A stretch of 64,000 bases of DNA from Neochlamydia sp. AcF84 (GCF_011087585.1 NZ_VJOT01000021.1:1-64000), one strand, 5' to 3'. Shown: positions 49,201 to 58,128, counted from the first letter of the stretch. Notes: generated from the sequence alone by a model not told the origin. Made by a program: numbers and translations.

Positions 49201-50474
49201 TTGCGTTCAAATTGCTTTCTCATTACCGTAGAATCAAAGGGTTTACCTTTACATTGTTTAATAAGTAAATTTTGAACTTGGCAGAGTCTATCCCTAAGAA
49301 CTTTTTGACGCTCTTGAGGAGCTAGGCGTAAGGCATAATTATAAAGGCCTGCCGCTTGCAGGAGCGTTTCCGGCGTTTGCTTTCTTAGATAAATGTCACC
49401 TAATTCTTCTATGCAAAAGCTTTCTTGAATAGGATCTTTCTCTTGGACAGCAATTTGTAAAGCTAAAGTATAGGTTTGTTCTAATTCTTTTATCTTCTCG
49501 TCTGATAAAAGCTCCTGGCTTTCCAATGTTTCTAGGGGGCTTTTTAATGCATTCATCGATAGAGAATTAGAAAAAAGAGCATTGGAGGAGGCTATCGACT
49601 TTGAAAGAAAAGATTTATCTTGCTTTAAAGGCTTTTGAGCATAGATAAAATGCCCGCCTAAATCTACAATAAAGATATATTGTTGAGGCCTTTCTTCTTG
49701 AGGAATCGATTCCCATTCCTGGGATCTATTATCTTCCGATAAGCCTACTTTTGGAAAGATAATCATATCATTAATACCGCAAATCAATCGTTCTTCATTA
49801 ACCGTTACTAGCCTTATAGGAATGGATAAAGCCGAGGCTAATAAATCTCCCTCGCCTAAGCCGCTTATCCAACTTCCTTTTTCTATTATTTCTTCTGCTC
49901 TTTTGCTGTTGTTGTGCTTAATAATGTCTGAGAGCACTTGTCTTAAATAAGAAATTTTATCGCTAGACATGTCAAGTAATGGAATCTTTTTAGAAAGGGA
50001 AGCATAGCTTCCTAAAAAAGCATTAAAAAAGCAGTCCCCATCACCTGCAATCCCTTTTAATTCAATGCCTTCTTTATGTAAATAGGTAGCTACAGTATTT
50101 ACTTTTGCTTCCTGTGAGCCGCTAATAATAGTCGCTGGATTACACCATAAGGATTTAGCTATTTGAGAGGGGCTCCAGTGAGGGGGAGAAGGATCCAAGG
50201 AATTTGCTTCATTAGCAGCAAGCTGATTGGATGTAAGTAAATTACTTTTAATTTTCTTTAAATAAAGCCTTTTCCATCCATCAATCTGTTCAATTAATTG
50301 CTTCCACTCTTTACAAACACCTCGTGCGTTAGTTAGATCTTGCTGACTCAGCTCCTGGAAAATCTTTAAGCTAATTTCTGCATACGGGCCTAGCCCTAGA
50401 TAAGGCTTTTCTTCTGCTAGTTCCTTAAATGTAGTAAATATAAAAGAGTTAATAGAGGAACTTTCTAAGTTCAT
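46230..50474 (-). CDS. F-box / OTU protease / nucleotidyltransferase-like / TPR giant
   Basis: This 1414-residue protein has four parts. Residues 30-70 are F-box-like (SLKIFQELSQQDL, VCKEWKQL). Residues 136-280 are an OTU-type cysteine protease with D145-G-D147-C148 (DGDCFFNA) and H275 (GGHFIYA), and a central WISGLGEGDLLASALSIPI. The nucleotidyltransferase core has G491-S492 and LAREEMTPYSD with D503 and E505, then RGFAFDGAGVEGKGCK. From about residue 850 there are thirteen 42-residue TPRs, the last with a seven-residue insert (YQALGGI). OTU proteases cleave ubiquitin chains, so an F-box plus OTU in one chain is noteworthy. The start ATG is preceded by AAAGGAGG. It is the downstream member of a tandem pair. 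Confidence 0.82.
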   Translation of the reverse strand: MNLESSSINSFIFTTFKELAEEKPYLGLGPYAEISLKIFQELSQQDLTNARGVCKEWKQLIEQIDGWKRLYLKKIKSNLLTSNQLAANEANSLDPSPPHWSPSQIAKSLWCNPATIISGSQEAKVNTVATYLHKEGIELKGIAGDGDCFFNAFLGSYASLSKKIPLLDMSSDKISYLRQVLSDIIKHNNSKRAEEIIEKGSWISGLGEGDLLASALSIPIRLVTVNEERLICGINDMIIFPKVGLSEDNRSQEWESIPQEERPQQYIFIVDLGGHFIYAQKPLKQDKSFLSKSIASSNALFSNSLSMNALKSPLETLESQELLSDEKIKELEQTYTLALQIAVQEKDPIQESFCIEELGDIYLRKQTPETLLQAAGLYNYALRLAPQERQKVLRDRLCQVQNLLIKQCKGKPFDSTVMRKQFERNRNKLKKFREEIEKKIQTLPEDPSSLEVRELYGEIAHQIKTFFGQLVIQALHQLDPAPCEYAMIGFGSLAREEMTPYSDLEFGILIQEDTPVNRKYFRNLTNLLHLQVINLGETILPALNIPCLKAISFFDSMTPRGFAFDGAGVEGKGCKTPLGNGKTFELIQTPGQMAQYVGKDEKGEWWHKKEPHLPMELLNFTPLLGNEELTEQYRYNIQHKLHTPYQQNLNIRQYLALHHLVYEDMENFDPGMGNLSKQGMLFKVKNDFYRFPHLALDRLALLKKVEASDTFTRIDKLSELKIITKRASEKLKDWMSVALFMRLKTYSHYQAQQEMMNPLLKPFGFEDPDLIKKQFALDHKALKKIKEIYHIFIPFYQVIQDFLSGNEDILKSSGLEDNSLQTQGGIALRLFQHTKAEKYYLLAEQENPQNAEVLNALAIIYQDQGNLDKAKEYSNKALAVDLELFGEYHPRVALRYNNLGTIYQAQGNLEQAVKSIEKALIIDLNLFGENHPILARDYNNLGQIYKEQGNLDKAKDYSNKALAIAFKLFGENHPEVANFYNNLGSIYKEQGNLCKAAQYTKKALAIDLNLFGETHSRVAIYYNNLGAIYQSQGNLGQAVEFINKALAIAIRLFGEYHPDVAIRYDNRGLIYKEQGNLVQAEKYINKALAINLKLSGENHSDAAIHYNNLGRIYQGQGKLDQAIEFINKALTLDLKHYGGNHPRVATRYNNLGLIYQEKGNFSQAEEFINKALTIDLKHYGEKHPRVAIRYNNLGRIYQNQRNLSQAVEFIHRALAINLELFGKYHPEVANCYNNLRLIYQQEGSLVQAEELINKALAIDLKLFDENHPRVARDYNNLATIYQGQHNLDKAAEYIKKALAIDLKLYGENHPRMAIYYNNLGGICQEQGNLGQAEEHINKALAIDLNHFGENHPRVVIYYNNLGQIYQALGGIYQQQGNLGQAKKYTKKALAIALKLFNENHPIVTILANKLTTMS

Positions 50475-50519
50475 AAGCTTATCCTCCTTTTATCTAACTT
50501 TATTTTCACCTGCACTTCA
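50475..50519. repeat. 45-bp upstream repeat, copy 1
   Basis: This 45-bp leader upstream of the 46230-50474 gene is identical to 55448-55492 upstream of its tandem copy. It includes the AAAGGAGG ribosome site, and it marks the duplication unit. Confidence 0.85.
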
Positions 50520-50569
50520 TATTATCTCAGCCTAAAATATTATTAATCGGTAAATTTCTTAACAACTCT

Positions 50570-53500
50570 TTATGAAATCGTTTTTAGCTTATTGACTAGC
50601 ATTGTCACTATAGGGTGGTTTTCATTAAAAAGCTTAAGAGCAATAGCAAGCGCTTTTTTAATATACTTTTTCGCTTGGCCTAAATTGCCTCGCTGTTGGT
50701 AGATTCCTCCCAAAGTTTGGTAGATCCCTGCCAAGTTATTGTAATAAGTTGCCACATCGGGATGATTTTTACCCAAAAGCTTAAGGTTAATGGTAATCGC
50801 TTTGCTAACATACTCTTCCGCTTTTTCTAAATTGCCTTGCTCTTTATAGATTAGTCCTAGTTGATTGTAATGGGTTGCCACGGTGTGATGATATTCACCA
50901 AAAAGCTTAAGGTTAATGGCAAGCGCTTTGTTAATATACTCTTCCGCCTTGTCTAAATTGCCTTGGCCGCGGTAGATTGCTCCTAGGCTGCTATAATTGT
51001 TTGCCACCTCGGGATGATTTTCACCAAACAGGCTAAGGTCGATAACGAGTGCTTTGTTAATATACTCTTCCGCCTTGTCTAAATTGCCTTGCTCTTTGTA
51101 GATTTGTCCTAGGTTATTGTAACCAATTGCCACATAGGGATGATATTCACCAAAAAGCTTAAGGTTAATGGTAAGCGCTTTGTTAATATACTCTGCCGCT
51201 TGGCTTAAATTACCTTGTTCTTTGTAAATTCCTCCCAGGCCATGGTAATCGAATGCCACCAGGAGAGAATATTTACCAAAAAGTTCAAGGTCAATGGCAA
51301 GTGTTTTGTTGCTACACTCTTCCGCTTGGCTTAAATTACCTTGTTCTTTGTAGATTTGTCCTAGGTTATTGTAACCAATTGCCACATGGGGATGATTTTC
51401 ACCAAAAAGCTTAAGGTTAATGGCAAGTGCTTTGCTGCTACACTCTTCCGCTTGGCTTAAATTGCCTTGGCTTTGGTAGATTTGTCCTAAGCTGTTATAA
51501 TTGGTTGCCACATGGGAATGATTTTCACCAAAAAGCTTAAGGTTAATGGCAAGTGCTTTGTTGCTACACTCTTCCGCCTGGGCTAAATTGCCTTGGTCTT
51601 TGTAGATTTGTCCTAAGTTATTGTAACCAATTGCCACATCGGGATGATTTTCACCCAAAAGCTTAAGGTTAATGGCAAGCGCTTTCTTGACATACCCTTC
51701 CGCCTGGCCTAAATTGCCGTGTTCTTGGTAGAGTGTCCCTAGGTTGTTGTAGCGAATTGCCACATGGGGATGATTTTCACCAAAAAGCTTAAGGTTAATG
51801 GCAAGCGCTTTGCTGCTACACTCTTCCGCCTGGACTAAATTGCCTTGGTCTTTGTAGATTAGTCCTAGGTTATTGTAACCAATTGCCACATCGGGATGAT
51901 TTTCACCGAAAAGCTTAAGGTTAATGGCAAGTGCTTTTTTAATATACTCTTCCGCTTTGTTTAAATTGCCTTGCTCTTTGTAGATTTGTCCTAGGTTATT
52001 GTAACCAATTGCCATATCGGGATGATTTTCACCAAAAAGCTTAAGGTTAATGGCAAGCGCTTTGCTGCTACACTCTTCCGCTTGGCTTAAATTGCCTTGG
52101 CTTTGGTAGATTGCTCCTAGGTTATTGTAACAAGTTGCCACACGGGGATGATTTTCACCAAAAAGCTTAAGCTCGATAGCAAGTGCTTTTTTAATATACT
52201 CTTCCGCTTTGTCTGAATTGCCCTGTTCTTTGTAGATTTGTCCTAGGTTATTGTAACCAATTGCCACATCGGGATGATGTTCACCAAAAAGCTTAAGGTC
52301 GATGGCAAGCGCTTTGCTGCTACACTCTTCTGCCTGGACTAAATTGCCTTGGTCTTTGTAGATTTGTCCTAGATTATTGTAATCTCTTACCACGTTAGGA
52401 TGATATTCACCAAAAAGCTTAAGGTTAATGGCAAGCGCTTTGTTGCTATACTCTTCCGCCTGGCCTAACTTGCCTTGCTTTCCGCAGATTATTCCTAGGT
52501 TATTGTAATCACCTGCCACATGGGGATGATTTTCACCCAAAAGCTTAAGGTTAATGGCAAGCGCTTTGCTGCTACACTCTTCCGCTTGGCTTAAATTGCC
52601 TTGGTTTTGGTAGATTTGTCCTAAGCTGTTATAATTGGTTGCCACACTAGAATGATATTCACCAAAAAGCTTAAGGTTAATGGTAAGCGCTTTGCTGTTA
52701 CACTCTTCCGCCTGGGCTAAATTGCCTTGTTTTTTGTAGATTATTCCTAAGTTATTGTAACAAGCTGTCACCTTGGGATGATATTCACCAAAAAGCTTAA
52801 CGTCAATAACAAGTGCTTTGTTAGTGTACTCTACCGCTTTGTCTAAATTACCTTGGTTTTGATAAATGATTGCAAGAGCATTTAAAACCCGCGTATTTTG
52901 TGGATTTGCTTCTTTTGCTAAAAGATACCATTTTTCTGCTTTTGTATGTTGAAAAAGTCTCCGGTGTATATCTCCGTGCGTCTCTGGTGAGTTATCCTCC
53001 AAATCAGAAGATTTAAGTATATCTTCATTACCTGCTAAGAAATCTTGAATAACGTGATAGAAAGGAATGAAGATGTGGTAGATTTCTTTTATCTTTTTTA
53101 AGGCTTTATGATCTAGGGCAAAGTGCTGTTGAATAAGATCTGGATCTTCAAAGCCAAAAGGTTTAAGCAAAGGATTCATCATCTCTTGTTGTGCTTGATA
53201 ATGTGAGTAAGTCTTAAGACGCATGAATAAGGCTAGGCTCATCCAATCTTTTAACTTTTCACTGGCCCCTTTCATTATAATCTCTAACTTCCTTAGTTTA
53301 TTAATCCTAGTAAAAGTGTCGGAAGCTTCTATTTTCTTAAGAAGAGCTAGACGGTCAAAAGCTAAATGAGGAAACCTATAAAAATCATTTTTAACTTTGA
53401 ATAACATTCCTTCTTTGCTTATGTTAGCCATCGCTGGATCAAAATTTTCCATATCTTCCTGAACTAAATGATACTGGGCTAGGTATTGGCGTAGATTAAG

Positions 53501-55447
53501 ATTTTGTTGATAAGGAGCATTAAGCTTGTGTTGAACATGTTGCCTATATTGCTCAGTTAGCTCCTCGTTGCCTAACAAATGAGTAAAGTTTAGCAATTCC
53601 ATAGGAAGATGAGGCTCTTTTTCATGCCACCACTGGCCTTTTTCATCTTTACCTACATATTGAGCCATCTGTCCAGGAGTTTGGATAAGCTCAAATGTCT
53701 TACCATTGCCCAAGGGAGTTTTGCAGCCTTTTCCTTCTACTCCTGCTCCATCAAAGGCAAAGCCCCGTGGCGTCATGCTATCGAAAAAGCTTATTGCTTT
53801 TAAGCAAGGAATATTTAAAGCAGGAAGAATAGTTTCTCCCAAGTTGATAACCTGCAAGTGAATTAAATATGTAAGATTTCTAAAATATTTCTTATTTATA
53901 GGATTGTCATCTTGTACAAGGATACCAAATTCTAAGTCGGAATAAGGGGTCATTTCTTCCCTAGCTAGAGAGCCAAAGCCTATCATGGCATACTCACAAG
54001 GCTCAGTGTCTAATTGATGCACGGCCTGCATTACAAGCTGCCCAAAGAAAACTTTTATCTGGTGAGCTATCTCACCATAAAGCTCTTTCACCTCTTGGGA
54101 AGAAGGGGTTTCTGGCAAAGTTTGAATTTTCTTCTCTATCTCTTCTCTAAATTTTTTTAAGTTGTGGCGATTGCGTTCAAATTGTTTCTCCACCACTGCG
54201 AAATCAAAAGGTTTGCCTTTGCATTGTTTAGCAAGTAAATTTTGTACTTGGCAGAGCTTATCTTTAAGAACTTTTTGCCGTTGTAGAGGAGCTAGGCGTA
54301 AGGCATAATTATAAAGACCTGCCGCTTGCAGAAGCGTTTCCAATGTTTGCTTTCTTAAATAAATGTCACCTAATTCTTCTATACAAAAGCTTTCTTGAAT
54401 AGGATCTTTCTCTTGGACAGCCATTTGTAAAGCTAAAGTATAGGTCTGTTCTAATTCTTTTATCTTCTCGCCTGATAAAAGCTCCTGGCTTTCCCATGTT
54501 TGCGAGGTGTTTTTCGATGCATTTATCGATAGCGAATTAGAAAAAAGAATATTAGAAGAGATTTTCGACTTTGAAAGAAGAGTTTTATCTTGCTTTAAGG
54601 GCTTTTGAGCATAAATAAAATGACCACCTAAATCTACAATAAAGATATATTTTTGAGGCCTTTCTTCTGGAGGAATAGTTTCCCATTCCCTGGATCTAAC
54701 TTTTTTAGATGTTAAGCCTACTTTTGAAAAAATAAGCCTATCATTAACACCACACCCCGAAGGGTCTTCATTCACTGTGACTAATCTGATAGGAATAGAT
54801 AAAGCCTGGGCTAATAAATCTCCTTCGCCTAAGCCACTTACCCAAGCTCCTTTTCCTATTATTTCTTCTGCTCTTTTACTGTTAGTGTGCTTAATAATGT
54901 CTGAAAGCACTTGTCTTAAATAAGAAATTTTATCGCTGGACATATCAAGCAATGGAATCTTTCTAGGAAGCCCTTCATAGCTTTCTAAAAAAGCATTAAA
55001 AAAGCAATCACCGTCGTTTGCAACCCCTTTTAATTCAAAGCCTTCTTTATGTAGATAGGCAGCTACAGCATTTACTTTTGCTTCATACGAGTCGCTAATA
55101 AAAGTTGAAGAATCATACCATAAAGACTTAGCTATTTGAGAGGGGCTCCAGTGAGGCGGAGAAGGATCCAAGGAATTTGCTTCATTAGCAGCAAGCTGAT
55201 TATGGGTGGGTAAATTAATTTTAATTTTCTTTGAATGAAGTCTTTTCCATTCATCCATTTGTTCAATTAATTGCTTCCACTCTTTGCAAACGCCTCGTGC
55301 GTTAGAGAGATCTTGCTGGCTCAGCTCCTTGAAAATCTTTAAGCTAATTTCTGCATACGGACCTAGCCCTAGATAAGGCTTTTCTTCTGCTAGTTCCTTA
55401 AATGTAGTAAATATAAAAGGGTTAATAGAGGAACTTTCTAGGTTCAT
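50570..55447 (-). CDS. F-box / OTU protease / nucleotidyltransferase-like / TPR giant (longest copy)
   Basis: This 1625-residue paralogue has the same layout. The F-box-like segment is at 30-70 (SLKIFKELSQQDLSNARGVCKEW). The OTU domain is at 136-281, with D145 and C148 in NDGDCFFNA and H276 in GGHFIYA. The nucleotidyltransferase motif has G492-S493, D504 and E506. The TPR array has about eighteen repeats from residue 850 on, many nearly identical (for example YNNLGQIYKEQGNL and LKLFGENHPDVAIG). The DNA repeats every 126 bp accordingly. The first 300 residues differ from the 46230 copy at scattered positions, which suggests age since duplication, while the TPRs differ in number. The final repeat carries the same IYQTLGG-type insert. 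Confidence 0.82.
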   Translation of the reverse strand: MNLESSSINPFIFTTFKELAEEKPYLGLGPYAEISLKIFKELSQQDLSNARGVCKEWKQLIEQMDEWKRLHSKKIKINLPTHNQLAANEANSLDPSPPHWSPSQIAKSLWYDSSTFISDSYEAKVNAVAAYLHKEGFELKGVANDGDCFFNAFLESYEGLPRKIPLLDMSSDKISYLRQVLSDIIKHTNSKRAEEIIGKGAWVSGLGEGDLLAQALSIPIRLVTVNEDPSGCGVNDRLIFSKVGLTSKKVRSREWETIPPEERPQKYIFIVDLGGHFIYAQKPLKQDKTLLSKSKISSNILFSNSLSINASKNTSQTWESQELLSGEKIKELEQTYTLALQMAVQEKDPIQESFCIEELGDIYLRKQTLETLLQAAGLYNYALRLAPLQRQKVLKDKLCQVQNLLAKQCKGKPFDFAVVEKQFERNRHNLKKFREEIEKKIQTLPETPSSQEVKELYGEIAHQIKVFFGQLVMQAVHQLDTEPCEYAMIGFGSLAREEMTPYSDLEFGILVQDDNPINKKYFRNLTYLIHLQVINLGETILPALNIPCLKAISFFDSMTPRGFAFDGAGVEGKGCKTPLGNGKTFELIQTPGQMAQYVGKDEKGQWWHEKEPHLPMELLNFTHLLGNEELTEQYRQHVQHKLNAPYQQNLNLRQYLAQYHLVQEDMENFDPAMANISKEGMLFKVKNDFYRFPHLAFDRLALLKKIEASDTFTRINKLRKLEIIMKGASEKLKDWMSLALFMRLKTYSHYQAQQEMMNPLLKPFGFEDPDLIQQHFALDHKALKKIKEIYHIFIPFYHVIQDFLAGNEDILKSSDLEDNSPETHGDIHRRLFQHTKAEKWYLLAKEANPQNTRVLNALAIIYQNQGNLDKAVEYTNKALVIDVKLFGEYHPKVTACYNNLGIIYKKQGNLAQAEECNSKALTINLKLFGEYHSSVATNYNSLGQIYQNQGNLSQAEECSSKALAINLKLLGENHPHVAGDYNNLGIICGKQGKLGQAEEYSNKALAINLKLFGEYHPNVVRDYNNLGQIYKDQGNLVQAEECSSKALAIDLKLFGEHHPDVAIGYNNLGQIYKEQGNSDKAEEYIKKALAIELKLFGENHPRVATCYNNLGAIYQSQGNLSQAEECSSKALAINLKLFGENHPDMAIGYNNLGQIYKEQGNLNKAEEYIKKALAINLKLFGENHPDVAIGYNNLGLIYKDQGNLVQAEECSSKALAINLKLFGENHPHVAIRYNNLGTLYQEHGNLGQAEGYVKKALAINLKLLGENHPDVAIGYNNLGQIYKDQGNLAQAEECSNKALAINLKLFGENHSHVATNYNSLGQIYQSQGNLSQAEECSSKALAINLKLFGENHPHVAIGYNNLGQIYKEQGNLSQAEECSNKTLAIDLELFGKYSLLVAFDYHGLGGIYKEQGNLSQAAEYINKALTINLKLFGEYHPYVAIGYNNLGQIYKEQGNLDKAEEYINKALVIDLSLFGENHPEVANNYSSLGAIYRGQGNLDKAEEYINKALAINLKLFGEYHHTVATHYNQLGLIYKEQGNLEKAEEYVSKAITINLKLLGKNHPDVATYYNNLAGIYQTLGGIYQQRGNLGQAKKYIKKALAIALKLFNENHPIVTMLVNKLKTIS
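50630..52880 (-). repeat. 126-bp tandem repeat array encoding TPRs
   Basis: The plus strand shows a core CACCAAAAAGCTTAAGGTTA at about 126-bp steps (near 51529, 51655, 51781, 51907, 52033 and on). Each unit encodes one 42-residue TPR on the minus strand. Several neighbouring units are almost identical in DNA, pointing to recent unequal exchange or gene conversion. Confidence 0.85.
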
Positions 55448-55492
55448 AAGCTTATCCTCCTTTTATCTAACTTTATTTTCACCTGCACTTCA
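55448..55492. repeat. 45-bp upstream repeat, copy 2
   Basis: Identical to 50475-50519. The copies diverge right after this point (CAAAGCTC here, CATATTAT there), so the homology with the other gene unit ends or degrades here. Confidence 0.85.
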
Positions 55493-55828
55493 AAGCTCTA
55501 TCTGCTTTATCCTCAATTTTTTGAAAAAATGTTATAATTTGTCAATCTAAATCTAAAAAATATTTTTTCACTATTGTTAGCATCATGGAAGGGTGTGTGT
55601 GACTAAGAAGAGAAAATATAATATGCTTTTGAGCTACTTCTTATGCAGCCCCATACTTTATAAAGTCCCTCTCGTTAAGTTGAAAAGCAGATTTCAGAAA
55701 GTTGGATATGTAGACTGAGTTTTTTAAAGCGCATAAGATGTTTTACTAAGTTTTAATATTTTTTCTCTCTCTCTTTAAGCTTATAGTAAGTTAAAAGGAA
55801 AAAAATAAAGTAATCTCTCTATTTAAAT
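55493..55828. other. Gap between the giant and ribF
   Basis: These 336 bases hold no gene I can support. They contain a TTTTTTCTCTCTCTC run and a few A/T tracts. The region would carry the promoter of the minus-strand giant and the end of ribF. Confidence 0.45.
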
Positions 55829-56746
55829 TTAACCAAGAGATCTAGCTTTTAAAATGTCTTGTTGGATATGTAGCTTTAATTCTTCAAGGTTAGCAAACTT
55901 TTTTTCAGGCCTTAAATAAGAAGTAAGAATAACTTCGATGGTTTTACCATACAGATTAGCCTCATAATCAAAAATATGAGCTTCTAAGAGAGGAACTTTA
56001 TCTTCACGGACGGTGGGTGCTATCCCTAGATTCGCTACGCCTTTAAACAGCTGCTGATCAACAAAGATGTTAACAGCATAGACTCCTAAAGGAGGAATAC
56101 ACAAATTTTTGACATCTAAATTAGCTGTAGGGCAGCTTAGCTGCTTTCCTTTTCCTAGACCTCTATCAACGGCAGATAAGACACTATAAGGACGTCCTAG
56201 GAGCTTTTGGGCGGTCTCTAATTGTCCTTCTTGAATGAATTTACGAATCAGGGAGCTAGAAACAGCAACCTCGTCGACTGTTTGCTGTTCGATGTATTCC
56301 ACACCAAAATGTTCTCTTTCTGCTATACCTTTAATGGTTTCCTTATTGCCTTTTCTATCTTTACCTAACGTAGCGTCCCATCCAAGGATAAGATGAGAAA
56401 AGGGGAGGAGAGTCTGCAAATGATGGATAAACTGTTCAGCACTCTGTTCAGAAAATTCTTTAGTAAATTTAAGCAAGATTAATAAATCTACACCCATATT
56501 TTTGATCAGCTGAATTTTATGTTCATTCGTGCAGATTTTATTTACCGGCCTATCAGGATAAAGGACCTCGGAGGGGTGATTTTCAAAGGATAAAACTACA
56601 CTGGCTTTTTGTTGGCTTTTGGCGGTTTCTACTACTTTTTTGATGATCGCTTGGTGCCCAATGTGCATGCCATCAAAATTGCCTAAGGTAAGCACAGAAG
56701 AGGTAGAAAAAAGCGGCGTAGCTGGAAGTTCGCGAAGGAGTTTCAT
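55829..56746 (-). CDS. ribF: Bifunctional riboflavin kinase / FAD synthetase
   Basis: RibF makes FMN and then FAD. The N-terminal adenylyltransferase half has LTLGNFDGMHIGHQ, the GWDATLGKDRKGN loop and SSSLIRKFI. The C-terminal riboflavin kinase half has LGRPYSV, GLGKGKQLSCPTANL and GVYAV. It has 305 residues. It lies 273 bp downstream of truB in the minus-strand series, the order known from C. trachomatis (ribF CT093, truB CT094 from memory). Confidence 0.93.
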   Translation of the reverse strand: MKLLRELPATPLFSTSSVLTLGNFDGMHIGHQAIIKKVVETAKSQQKASVVLSFENHPSEVLYPDRPVNKICTNEHKIQLIKNMGVDLLILLKFTKEFSEQSAEQFIHHLQTLLPFSHLILGWDATLGKDRKGNKETIKGIAEREHFGVEYIEQQTVDEVAVSSSLIRKFIQEGQLETAQKLLGRPYSVLSAVDRGLGKGKQLSCPTANLDVKNLCIPPLGVYAVNIFVDQQLFKGVANLGIAPTVREDKVPLLEAHIFDYEANLYGKTIEVILTSYLRPEKKFANLEELKLHIQQDILKARSLG

Positions 56747-57019
56747 GATTCAAAAAATAGTAAAAAATTTATTAATCGTTAGGTTGGTAACTAGGTTTAA
56801 AAACAGCCCATTTTTTCCTTTAGGAGAGCTTTGCCTACAACATACATATAAAACATTTTCACGCAAATAAATATAAATTTTGGTAGTGCTATTAAAGAGA
56901 ATGATAAGCTAATAAAAAATGGGAGGGCTTTTAATATAAACCACTCGTAAGCTATGCATTAAAAACTTTTTTGGACATCTTTAACAGGTTAGCACCAAAA
57001 AATTGAGTAGGAAATATAC

Positions 57020-57763
57020 TTATAGAGCAGGATAAAAAAGAGCTTTGCTGATTTGCTGAACATCAGGGGAGGCAATAAATAATTGGCTGCCATCTAAACA
57101 ATCTTCAAGGTTAAAGGGCCCGCTACGCGTCCTTTTAAGATTGGAAAGATGAGCTCCACATCCTAGCTTTTTACCTATATCATCAGCTAAGCTACGTATG
57201 TAAGTACCCTTAGAACATTTTACCCGAAGATTTAGATAGGGATAGTGATAATCTAATATCTCTATTTGCAGAGTGACCTTGACAGGTTGACGTTCTATCA
57301 CTTTTCCTTTTCTAGCCAGTTCGTAAAGTTTTTTTCCATTAACTTTTTTAGCAGAATGCATAGGGGGAATTTGTTGGACTTCCCCTTGAAATTCTTGGAT
57401 GATAGCCTTAATTTCAGAGGGAGTAGGAATAAGAGGGGATTGGAAAGTGATAGTTCCTTCACAATCGTAGGTGTCGGTAGCTTCTCCCAAATGCACTTGA
57501 GCAATGTATTCCTTATCCTCGCATAGAAATCGATCGGAGAGCTTGGTCATGTTGCGCCCGATGAGTAGAACCATGACGCCTGTGGCAAAAGGATCGAGTG
57601 TGCCGGCATGACCGATTTTATCTACTCCTAAAATACGCCTTAATGCAGCTACAAGGCTAAAAGATGTTTTGCCTATAGGTTTATCTATAAGCAAAATACC
57701 TTGAGGGCTAGGAGCTATGGAGCCTGCTGAACGATTAATCATTGCCTCGCGACTCACGCTCAC
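57020..57763 (-). CDS. truB: tRNA pseudouridine(55) synthase
   Basis: TruB makes pseudouridine 55 in the T-loop of tRNAs. HAGTLDPFATGVMVLLIG contains the catalytic aspartate, and IPPMHSAKKVNGKKLYELAR and KCSKGTYIRSLADDIG are the other family blocks. The start is uncertain. The GTG at 57763 overlaps rbfA by 29 bases. The internal ATG at 57742 (MINRSAGS) has a GAGG just two bases away, too close to be ideal. Both leave the catalytic domain complete. Confidence 0.92.
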   Translation of the reverse strand: MSVSREAMINRSAGSIAPSPQGILLIDKPIGKTSFSLVAALRRILGVDKIGHAGTLDPFATGVMVLLIGRNMTKLSDRFLCEDKEYIAQVHLGEATDTYDCEGTITFQSPLIPTPSEIKAIIQEFQGEVQQIPPMHSAKKVNGKKLYELARKGKVIERQPVKVTLQIEILDYHYPYLNLRVKCSKGTYIRSLADDIGKKLGCGAHLSNLKRTRSGPFNLEDCLDGSQLFIASPDVQQISKALFYPAL

Positions 57764-58103
57764 TGCTAATTTCTTCGAGGAGCTGCTCGATACGCATATG
57801 CTTATCTACGCTATCATCAAGCTTAAAGTGAAGCTCGGGAAAATAACGCATGACCACTTTTTTTGAGGCTGTAACCGCGACAAACCCCGCTGCCGTTTCA
57901 AGAGCTTGGATAGTCTGATCTTTTTGCTCTTGATTGCCAATCACGCTGATAAATACTTTGGCATGGTGCAAGTCTTTAGTAATCTCTACCCTTGTGACCG
58001 TCATAAGCTCATTGACGTGCGGGTTGCGCACATCTTTACGAATAACATCTGAGATAACTTCTTTAAGGAGGGAATTAAGTCTATCCGTGCGTTGTTTTGC
58101 CAT
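57735..58103 (-). CDS. rbfA: Ribosome-binding factor A
   Basis: RbfA is a KH-fold protein that helps mature the 30S subunit and is needed for cold adaptation in E. coli. The sequence shows MAKQRTDRLNSLLKEVISDVIRKDVRNP and VTRVEITKDLHHAKVFISV, then LHFKLDDSVDKHMRIEQLL. Length is 122 residues. Its stop overlaps the start of truB, and infB lies 25 bp upstream, the usual infB-rbfA-truB order. Confidence 0.93.
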   Translation of the reverse strand: MAKQRTDRLNSLLKEVISDVIRKDVRNPHVNELMTVTRVEITKDLHHAKVFISVIGNQEQKDQTIQALETAAGFVAVTASKKVVMRYFPELHFKLDDSVDKHMRIEQLLEEISSERESRGND

Positions 58104-58128
58104 GATTCATCTGCCTCTATAAAGAATC

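Noticed and set aside
50630..52880. The regular repeats could be taken for a CRISPR array
   Set aside because: The unit is 126 bp, runs without spacers and stays in frame as TPR codons.
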